A DNA stretch of 64,000 bases, from contig JAAOOA010000056.1 in the NCBI GenBank assembly GCA_012861695.1, forward strand, positions 10,739,207 to 10,803,206, written 5' to 3'. The stretch comes from Trematomus loennbergii. Taxonomy: Eukaryota > Chordata > Actinopteri > Perciformes > Nototheniidae. This document shows positions 55,261 through 64,000 of this stretch, piece after piece. Below the pieces are notes generated by a model. It saw only the letters and a list, made by a program, of their open reading frames with translations. It was not told the origin of the DNA and did no database searches. Position 1 is the stretch's first letter, and each line of letters opens with the position of its first letter. A program made the translations under genes and the position numbers.

Positions 55261-58200
55261 TCAAGGGTTTGTGTAAAAGGAATAGTAAGCTGCCATGCCT
55301 TTGGATGAGGGGGCGTCTTTGATATAGGAGCTACTGTTGATGGCAGCAGAGGCCAAGTCCTCACACTTGATGTCAGAGCTTGAGTCCTCTGTGATGGGGC
55401 CATTGAGAGACAAGCGCCTTCGTTTGCATGCCGTTGAGTACGAATCTGCCTTGTCTAAGGACAGAGTTGATGGCTGAGTCTCTGTCCAGGAGGAGATCAG
55501 GCGTGCACTGCCGTTCACCTCCTCTTCTATCTGTGCTTTAACTTTGTCTAAGTCTTCTGGAAAACCAGTGGTGGTGCTGGGCCTAGGGGACCAAGGCAGG
55601 CTTGGAGAAACCTTCCTCTGGTATGCTGCTCGGGACCCCCAGCCTGCAGACATGGTGGTGAAGGGAGAGTCTGGGTAGTAGCTGAGAGCGTGGGATGTTT
55701 GCATGGATAGGGATTTGATACCATAGGGAAGCAGGGAGCTTGAGTATTCCCCATCATAGGGTGTCAGATCTAGCTTGTTGCTGGTGCTAGTACCGCTTCC
55801 CCCTTGCTGCATGGAGGTGACAAACCACCTCTGCGAAGTGGCGTCCTCTGCCTGAGGTGAGAGGAGGCTGTTTGTCTGCGGCACCGCTCTCTCGCTGTTG
55901 TAGTAGCGATTCTGAGGGAGGTTATTGACAAATTGGTCCTGGAAGAGGGGCTGCATGGCGTACCGGGCCCCAGGGACAATCTGGTGTGCACGGGGAGAGC
56001 TGGTAGGAGATGGTGTGAGGCGGTCGTTCTCTGGGGCTGCGTACATCCTGGAAAATATATGTACGTATGAACTTGAGGTCAAGGAAGGGCAGTGTCTGGG
56101 TAAAAAAAACATCTTTCAAAATGAGTTGGCAAACTCCCATGAAACAACAAAAAAAGTTGGCAAATTTAAGAAACCATTTACAACAGAGTTTGATGCAATA
56201 AAAAACTGAAAGCCCTATGTTGTAAAAATTGTATTTTTACATTCAGTTTGTAATTCATTTATTGTGTATCAAATAAAGTAAAAATACTCACGAATCGTAA
56301 TTGTCTCTGAATCCTTTGGCAAAGGGGTTGTGATCAATTTTCAGCTGTGTGATCTATAACAAAGCAAAATGGAAGGATACAATTAATATTTATATGTGAA
56401 GATTAGCAGAGAAAAATGTAAAGAAGCATCATGCAGTTACATTTCTACACAGAAACATAATGTTAACATTAGAACATGTCATCCAATGTGAATTTTAATA
56501 AGGGAATTTACAAATACACTGGTAGAGCAGAACAAACACATTGTTGTAAAACAGGAATTTTAGTCGAAGCAATAATAACTTTCTATAGAAATACACAGAA
56601 GTGTGTTTGTTTTAATGCTTACATCAGTGTTCTGGTAGGCAGTCACAGCTATAAACTGGTTCTCTGGAAGGTGAAGCTCTGAGTCTTCCCCTCACTGCTG
56701 ATGTCCTCCACCCCGTCCTCCATCACCTCCACGATGTGCAGCCTGGGCTGGTACTTATGCAGCGATTGCAGGACAACCATCTGCATGTAAACACCATACA
56801 AACCATTACAATAACCAATATATAATCTACAAATGGTTTGGCCTAATTACGCAAATTAATTTTCTACCAAACACAAATAATGACGTTTAAAAAAATAAAA
56901 GTTTTTCATAGTTTTAAAATACACCCGAGTGTGCTATGGTTTTTTTCCCAACTTAAATGGTTTGCATGCACCGCATTATTAATAGATATTTGTTTTACTT
57001 TAAGATGTATTAAAATACATTTCATAACTAATTATTTTAATATTCGGGAGGGAATTTATTTCTGTATTTTTTTATTTGCCATACCTGTGAAGTATTGATA
57101 TTTGTTCCTTTGTTGTTCGTGAGTTTCAGTTTGCTGAAGGAGATCTCTTGTCTCATCCAGTGTGCCCCGGTGTTTGGAGACTCTGGGTGGATGTACACTT
57201 TGTTTCCTGAAATAAATAAATAAAGAGAAAGAATTAAAAAAATGTAATACGTGATTTTGCACACCTTATTTCAAAACTACCTTGAATGAAATTCTTTTTT
57301 TCAAATAAGAAATATTTTATTTCCCCGTTTCACTTATTTCCAAAGTTTTTATTTTTATAATTGAAACGAGATAGTTAGCCCTTAATGTATAACCCAACAC
57401 GAACATCAATTCAACATCGAACTAAAGGAAATGTTGAAAAACAGTTTCAGTACCTTGGCTGCTGTTGTCTGCCTTCCCACAGGTCACCCACTTGCCACCC
57501 TGAAATCTCCAGTGGTTAGGGTCCGCCAGCACCACCTCCACAAACACGTTGTAGTGCGCCGTCAGGTTGAGACCAGCTATGTTAAAACTGAGAAACGGAA
57601 ACATCCGTCTGCAGAAACACAGCAAAATACAACAAATTACAGAAAGTTTTAGCATAACAAAAACATCTCCTTGTTTCCGAGCAAATAAAGATATTATTCA
57701 TGAATAGACACGGCACTAAATCCCTATGAAAATCACTAAAGATACACCCTCCTGACCCTCCATCTCACCTGCCCTGCTTGGTGATTATCATCTCGGTCTG
57801 GTGCCGGTGGAACTTGAGCCACAGCGGCCGGTTGCAGAGGTAAACCTGGGCCCTCATCCCCGGGCCTGTGGTGGGTAGATTCAGGTTGCTCAGAGCCGAG
57901 CCGGAGCTGGCGTAGGGCGGGTAGAGGCAGCCGGGGCTCTGCCCGAGCTGGTAAGCCGGGCTGAAGTGACTGCGGCCGGAGGAGGGGGGAAACCCCGCGG
58001 GAGGCAGCACGGAGCCCAGGTGGAGAGATGAGGGGTACCTGGTGGCGCTGGACGGGGTGTACACCGTCCCACTGGGGGTGTAAGGGATAAAAGAGCAGGG
58101 ACTCGGTGTTTCTGGACTTTGTTTAGAAACAGTAGAATGGAGGTAGTATGAACGGTCTGCACCCATCCCGTGCTCTGTGTATCTGCTGCCAGCCGCCGGG

Positions 58201-58289
58201 TCCTCCGCCTCTACAGCCGGAGACTTGCGCCTGTCCCCGGCTGCCTCCTTAGAGGAGAAGCTGCTGCTCTCCCCTTCAGCGCCGAGCAT
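55261..58289 (-). CDS. eomes: eomes: Eomesodermin (Tbr2) T-box transcription factor, 6 coding exons
   Basis: Exons 57,769-58,289; 57,454-57,608; 57,085-57,206; 56,623-56,780; 56,292-56,353; 55,261-56,047, all with GT-AG borders. About 601 aa when one missing base is allowed for. The T-box begins [20 protein letters not shown] and continues [64 protein letters not shown] and [38 protein letters not shown] and the tail ([58 protein letters not shown]) match EOMES, not TBR1. Eomes drives mesendoderm and forebrain-progenitor programmes from the nucleus. The exon at 56,623 lacks one base (GG at 56,666-56,667 should be GGG), breaking the frame between FTF and ENQFIAV. An in-frame TAA 30 nt upstream supports the start; the N-terminus is shorter than human EOMES. 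Confidence 0.93.
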
Positions 58290-58388
58290 GACTGGTTTGT
58301 TGCCTTGTATTAGAGATTAGTTTCTTACTTCGATCCCAGGTGAGATGGTTCTTTTTTCCAGGAGTCTCATGCGAGCATCCACACCAGT
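58290..58388 (-). other. eomes: eomes 5' UTR part of the first coding exon
   Basis: The acceptor TGTTTGTCTTCAG ends at 58,389 on the minus strand. The exon runs from 58,388 to the coding start at 58,289 and contains an in-frame TAA at ten codons before the ATG. Confidence 0.55.
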
Positions 58389-59572
58389 CTGAAGACAAAC
58401 ATATGACATGCAGTTAATAGCAGCCCATGAAGTTAGTGGGGTCGGTTACCTGGTTTACCATAACTTGAAAGGCCTTAAACTGGTGCCATAATAAGCATAG
58501 ACGAACAAAATAGTAATCCGTCTTCAAAGGAAAGCCATTATCACTTCTTCCTGGGTGATTCGGGGTGTGGTTCAAAACTTGAACTGATCATTTTATTGTC
58601 TATAACAAATCACTGACTTTAAAGTAGCCTACGTCATATTTACCATAGACCTCCGTTTCTATTTCTCCTTTAGTTATTTGTCTTCTTTTTTTTTTAAATC
58701 AGATGAAAATTGTTGATATAATTAAAGGTAATAAAATAAGCTGTCGTGGCCACTAAAGTCAATAGTTCAAATACAACCATAACAAATAGGCCTATATGTA
58801 AGCTAACTAACTAACTAACAGACCAAATCAAAATAAATTATGATACTTTCAGGTGGTTAACCTCCTCGAGATTTCTCGTTAATCTTACGACAAATTATAC
58901 AATTTTGATGGAGTAACTTTGTAATATAAATCTGAAGTGAAAGCTCTTCTTGAAATTAGTGCAACATTTGAAATGTTCAATTTGAACCGCAAACATTGTA
59001 GTAACTCAAATTGTTCTTATAATGGCTTTTCATATTTTACAAGATAATCACACATAGGCTAATTACGAAACGCTTTCAGATCCGTATTTATTATTTTATC
59101 AACACACAAAAAATGTAAAAATGTAGTGACTTTCTAGATAATAGACAGGATGCTGTTAATCCTAAATTATTATTCAGAGATAATGAATTTGCATTCATTC
59201 AATTCTGAAACGACTCTGTGTCCCAACGGGATACCCAACGTGAAATAGAGAAATAGCCAATTATGTTTCCGTTTGAAGAAACCTGTGATGTTGGTTAGAT
59301 CAGACAGTTCGGCGTGAGAAAACGAGGAAAAAAAACAAATGTGAAATATCCTATCCAAATAAAAGAAAATACGTTAAAAAAAAAGATGTGTATACAATCA
59401 AATGTGGCTCAATTGCCTGTAAATCATTTCAAATTATTTAAGGTGTATTTTGGAGCGATTACAGTTGCCATGTATATTCTATTTCAATTTTAAAATGATC
59501 AAGTGTTTAATCGAAGTGGCATGCATTCAAAGGTATTCATTTGTATCTAAAAATATAAATATATAAACTTAC
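58389..59572 (-). other. eomes: eomes first intron (1.2 kb)
   Basis: Between the 5' UTR exon donor (CCCTTG, then GTAAGTTTA, at 59,573) and the acceptor at 58,389. AT-rich, no repeat family recognised. Confidence 0.5.
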
Positions 59573-59825
59573 CAAGGGAAAATGCCTCCTGTTTTCGTTT
59601 GAAAAACAAGTTCAAGCGAATAATTTCAGCGATAAAAACTTAGGCAACATCAATGCGCGAAGTAGCCTTCTCATCTGAGTCCATAGCAGCACAGGACAGC
59701 ATGTCGGAGTAAAAGTAAAGCCTGAGTCATGAGGAGGAGGAGGATGCTCTGAGAGGAGAGGCGCTCTCTCTGTGTGGCCATAACGCACAGATAGCAGCCT
59801 ATTATCAGATTCTCCTCTGATCTCC
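59573..59825 (-). other. eomes: eomes 5' UTR exon
   Basis: Predicted from a strong donor (CCCTTG|GTAAGT) on the minus strand and a TATA-like box about 30 bp upstream of ~59,825. It contains several short upstream ATGs in other frames that end quickly, which could reduce translation. The exact 5' end is not directly visible. Confidence 0.45.
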
Positions 59826-59853
59826 AGGGGAGGGGCATCACATCACTGCCAGG

Positions 59854-59861
59854 GTATATAC
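59854..59861 (-). promoter_or_regulatory. eomes: TATA-like element of the eomes promoter
   Basis: GTATATAC in a GC-balanced context (ACTCGTATATACCCTGGCAG on the minus strand) lies 281 bp upstream of the predicted first-exon donor. The first transcribed base would be near 59,825. A TATA box is common in sharply regulated developmental genes. Not proven. Confidence 0.4.
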
Positions 59862-62580
59862 GAGTGAGGCTCTTCCCCAATTCATTAGTCTCGTCCTCCT
59901 CAGATACACCAACAAAAACTCTCCCTTAGATGGTTCCTTTAGGGGCCTGTATTGCAAAGTGTATGAAATATAAAAATATAAAGTCTCAAATTTAAATAAA
60001 TCCAGTTTTATGTTCATATATCTGGAAGGTGGTGCTGATCCGGCCACAAAGTTATATATATATATATATCTTTAAAAAAGCCTAAAAAAAAGCCCCAAAT
60101 CAGAATAAGAGTTGCTGCTAATATACACTAAGGTAACTTTTAGAGATAAAACTATTGTTGCTGAACTTGTTACTTTGCATCTCTGGGATTTTTCCATAAC
60201 GGTCTGAAAAGGGTGAAAACTTAGTGTAAAGAATACACATAAATACATGTTATTTTAAATATCTGTCTGAAAAAGACAACAACTGATCTCTCACAAACCT
60301 GTGGCTCTCTTGGTTTTTTCTTTGGTTCATCCCCAACAAAAAGGTACACTGCTGATGATGAATGTTGCCGAACTGTTTCCCCAATATACACATACCTCTG
60401 TCACAAAAGCACAAAGAATTCACAGATCATTTGGGAGCTATAGGGACTCAAATCTCTATTTGATTCTTACAGTTCAAAGGGAACCAAATTCAGACTCTAA
60501 ATGATGCTGTATTACTGTGTGAATGGGGCACTTAAAGCCCAGCTCTCCTCAACACCAGACGATGCTCAGCTGCTGCTGCGTTCTTAGGAAAGTTTACATG
60601 ACAATGACAGTGAGAGGATTATTGAAGCAGGTCACCACCTCTGAAATAAACACATTGAACATCAAACAAGACAAATCAACTATTTGGGTAAACTGTTTGA
60701 ACAGCAAACAATCTAAAGCTAGTACATCTCTGCTGATTGCACTGATAAACTCATTGACTCATTGAGTTGTTTATTTCAGAAAGTCATGAATATATAGTGA
60801 GAATTCACAGAACTAACTGTGCACAAGAAGTTTTAGTGGTCCTAATAGGTTTAAAATTATAACTGTTTCCCTGGTACCCCTACACCTACTGCTTGAGAGG
60901 ATCTTTGTACTTAGATCATTTACTATAAGTATCTTACAAATGAATTCTACCAATTGTTCACTCTATCTTAATTTGATTGAAACCCAAGCACGTTACCTCT
61001 CTTTATTACTTTAGCTTTGTTTTTCTTTATCTAGCAAATTACCCATCTGACACAAAAACACATATGGTCAAATGCATGGATGGTAAAAACCAGTTAGTCA
61101 GCAGTGTGAACGTGTCAAGTGCTGAAAAGTTCCTATACGTTTCTGCTTGTCCCTGCAGTGCAGGGGCTCCCACACTCTCACACATTTTCTGCATTCACAC
61201 GCCTTCAGAAATATCTTAAAGGTCCCCCCTCCACTCAAAATGTGTCTATTGATACTGCACTTGGATGGTGTGCAGGATGATGTGCAGTTTCACGCTGTTT
61301 GAACATTCATCTAATGATAGGGGGGAAACTTATTATGTGCCCACCTTAAATCTGAAGATGGAGAACTGGTTAATGCCTGATTGTGACATCAAAAGAGTGG
61401 AGCCAGTCCGATATGCCACTTTACAGCAGCATGAAAGCTCCAGTACATATACACTGTGAATGGATTTCTAGTGTAAATGATTTTATATGTTGAAATAACC
61501 AATATGTTCACATACTTTGGATTTGTCATGATTAACACAGGGTATGCAATTTTTTGAATAATGTGGTCAAACTTCTTTGTGTAAAAAAACAGAGCTTTTA
61601 TTCAAACTAAAGCATTTAATCTGTCTTAAAACTTGTCCAAGGATCTTAAAAATCAATTTCCAGCATTTTATTGATTTTATTCTGGGCATAAGGGCAGAAT
61701 AAATACTATAGCTCTCTGTGATGTAAAACAATATCAAGTTCTAGATAAAAAATCCATAACTTTTCACCACAGATGTAACAAAAATCCTTTATGCGAATTA
61801 TATTTGGTTATCATGAGTTTATTGGTCAGCCTGCATGATGGCCTCACTTGTGTCTGTGTCACGCTCGATGAGCAGCTTTCCCTAGCTGTGCCTGCTTTTT
61901 GACACGTCTAAAGGGCTCTTTCTGACATCTTGCCATCCTGCTGCCCCCCCCCCTCCCACAGTGCTCATGCCAGGCAGGAGGAAAAAGCTGGTGACCTGGC
62001 CATAGCCGCCCTGCCCTGGGCCACTGCCGCCCTGCTGGCAGCAGAAGGTCTGTTGGTCTGAAGCCATGCCAGGAACTCTGCCCGCCACAGCTTGTGATGT
62101 CACGACAGACACGCTCTCACACCAGAGATCTGATTGGCAGTGAGGGTTTGCCTTTTTCACTTCCTGGGAAATGCCCTCTCAACAACTTACAACAAACCTA
62201 ATTAATTATCACTTTAATTGAATATGATCTCAGCTTTCTGCCCTCCTAGCAGCCTTCACAGAGCACACAGGAACCCAGAACTATGTCCTCCCCTCTTGTG
62301 ATGTCATTTGCAAAGAGAATTATTCTACCTTGCAGCCATGAACATTTGTAATTTGATTTTAACAGCTCATCTTTTACTTCCTTGTGTTAATTAGTTACCA
62401 TTGCATAAAATAACAACTTTATTTGGTCAAAGTATTTATTTCCTTTTCAAAAGTTCTTCAAGCTCAGATACAAAAAAAGTAAGAAATTCATTTATAAGGT
62501 AGTAGATAATGCACAAACCTTTCCGAGTGTAATTACTTACTTTCTAATATACGGTTTATCCTTTTATATAAAAAACAAAA
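59862..62580. other. eomes upstream flank, no gene
   Basis: Contains an (AT)n run at 60,052-60,070 and otherwise AT-rich DNA. ORFs here lack family features. 62,130-62,220 includes CTAATTAATTATCACTTTAA, a homeodomain-site-rich string. No transcription unit supported. Confidence 0.5.
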
Positions 62581-62589
62581 TCTCTTATG

Positions 62590-62645
62590 GCTATTACTGA
62601 ATTTCCCTATGGGGATTAATAAAGGTTTATCTTATCTTATATTGT
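62590..62645 (+). repeat. LINE/SINE 3' tail remnant
   Basis: GAATTTCCCTATGGGGATTA followed by ATAAAGGTTTATCTTATC and a TTATC-type simple tail. This hairpin-plus-tail phrase ends many fish non-LTR retrotransposons. Only the last ~55 bp is left. Confidence 0.65.
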
Positions 62646-62859
62646 ATTGCTCATATAACCCTCTCTTGATAAATAACTTTTAAACAGATACCATTTTGAT
62701 AATTTTTTCACAATAGTCACATAGTTTTTTACAGCTTTAAATGGCAGAAGGTAAAGGCCTCTATAGCGACCCACTTCCTTACCCCCACCCTCCCAATGCT
62801 TACATTTATGGTTTGGTCCTACATCCTGTTAAGAGTAGCAGCAGGAGCGGACCATCACA

Positions 62860-63140
62860 TTTGGTGCTCAGCGTGGGGGCGGTGGTGAGCTGTCATGTTC
62901 CAGCTATCCCATGGAGATACACTTCTGCCTCTCTGCGAAGATTTGGTGTTTTCTCATTTGCATTTGCTAATGAGATCCTGTTTGCATGACTTTATACTGG
63001 AAGGCTATCTCTCCGATTATCTCTTGACAAATACAGAAGGCGGGTGAAGTCCTATTTATTTAACCTTTATCAACCAATTAGTCCCATTAAGATTAAGGAG
63101 CTCTCTTTAAGGAAAGGCCAAGTGATGTTAATTGATAAGT
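62860..63140. promoter_or_regulatory. Octamer/homeodomain-rich candidate enhancer upstream of eomes
   Basis: A non-repetitive stretch with an exact octamer (ATTTGCAT at 62,957-62,964), a TTTGCTAATGAG site, a second TTTGCAT at about 62,981, and clustered ATTA/TAAT, TTATC and CAAT sequences up to ATTAATTGATAAG near 63,130. It lies about 3-3.3 kb upstream of the predicted eomes start. Motif content is seen; enhancer function and conservation are inferred. Confidence 0.3.
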
Positions 63141-64000
63141 AAACATGTAGATATTCTATAGTTTCAAATGTGATGCAATTTAGGGACTTCGTTTGCGATC
63201 TGGAGTATCACCTATGTCACTTGTAGAGCGACAGTTGTAACAACTTCACAGTGATATTGGAAAAGCTCTTACGATTGCATTCAACACATGCAATGAGCAG
63301 GGTTGTCGACCATTTGTTCCCAACCTTGTCTTTGACATTTCTTTGAAGCAAAAGAACAACACTATTTCCTGTTTTTTTTTAACTGTCTTTGCTACACGAG
63401 AGCATACAATTTCCCTGATGATCAAGTGGCTGAGCCCGCCCTGCCAGTTCACCCCGCTCACAACTTCACACAAGAGATTCATCCTCCTAGAAGCTTCCCT
63501 CAGCCAAGACCCATGACTCCCCAAATCACTTTCTGAGGGGAAGTTACAGAAGTACCAATTAGGGCCTGTTTAGAGCACTTCCTCGTTATCACCCAATCTG
63601 TACTGTTAAGAGTCCCTGCCCACCAATCTGCCAGTGTCACAGCCCCCTTAAATCAGTCACAATTTGATGTCAGGTCACAGTCAAGAGCCTTGATTAAAAC
63701 CAAGTTGATCCTCAGAGACATGAAAATACCATCAAAAAGCTTGTAACCAGTGCTGAGGTTGGGTTAGAAAACAAGATGGAACATCCTCTGCTTCATTTGC
63801 ATGGTGCTGCGAAGTGTATAAACTTGAGCAAAGTGTCAATATACTCCCTGCTGAAGTGCTTCAAAGCAAGCCATCACATACTCACCACAAGGATGACCTC
63901 TGATCTCAATTTAAAGAAAATCCCTAGAGGCTTTAATAGAGCATGACATTATGTTATTTAAAGTGGACCTATCATGCTATATTTGAATAATATAGTGTAG
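63141..64000. other. Distal eomes flank, nothing recognised
   Basis: Mixed AT-rich DNA with no exon, RNA gene or clear repeat. GTCAGGTCACAG and similar half-sites near 63,668 are unremarkable. Confidence 0.45.

Noticed and set aside
55261..58289. TBR1 assignment of the T-box gene
   Set aside because: [18 protein letters not shown] and the C-terminal SYYP...ACKRRRLS...YYSFYT pattern fit EOMES, whereas TBR1 has VDVILADP and VPCGKAD.

Overview
The window looks like nuclear DNA of a percomorph-type teleost fish. It is AT-rich, with small exons in large introns, long (CA)n/(TG)n microsatellites and fish-typical interspersed repeats: an L2-like LINE tail, several MITEs with terminal inverted repeats, and the CAGTGGTGGAAG-type repeat. 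There is no sign of bacterial or viral organisation.

Layout. (1) 1-15.68 kb is intergenic, with no gene I can support; it holds a degenerate LINE 3' end, several repeats and a perfect estrogen-response-element palindrome. (2) 15,684-21,190 (+) is a complete 10-coding-exon gene for a seven-pass TMBIM/lifeguard protein, closest to GRINA (LFG1), 303 aa. (3) A ~706 bp MITE with ~93 bp inverted termini (21,684-22,389) fills the gap between this gene and the 3' end of the next, which converges on it. (4) ~22,625-53,900 (-) is ankib1, an ankyrin-repeat RING-between-RING (RBR) E3 ubiquitin ligase. I could place 19 coding exons and a 5' UTR exon; the product would be about 1,097 aa, against about 1,089 in human (from memory). 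Its introns carry most of the MITEs and microsatellites. (5) ~54,757-59,825 (-) is eomes (Eomesodermin/Tbr2), a T-box transcription factor: six coding exons plus a 5' UTR exon behind a TATA-like box, about 601 aa. (6) 59.9-64 kb is the eomes upstream flank, with LINE-tail debris and homeodomain/octamer-rich non-repetitive sequence.

The three genes do not form a pathway; they act in ER/Golgi membrane calcium and apoptosis control, ubiquitin transfer, and developmental transcription. From memory their human orthologues lie on three different chromosomes, so the linkage is a fish arrangement.

Main surprises: conserved exons of ankib1 (three clear, one probable) and one T-box exon of eomes each lack exactly one G or C, usually in a G/C run, which points to consensus errors more than to decay. 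Two related ~1 kb MITEs lie in opposite orientation in ankib1 introns and flank exons 10-14. CA-repeat tracts abut two ankib1 5' splice sites. A 23-bp perfect inverted repeat with a 1-nt loop sits inside a MITE. Eomes has a Pro-to-Leu change at a conserved T-box position. I found no convincing wholly new biological system.
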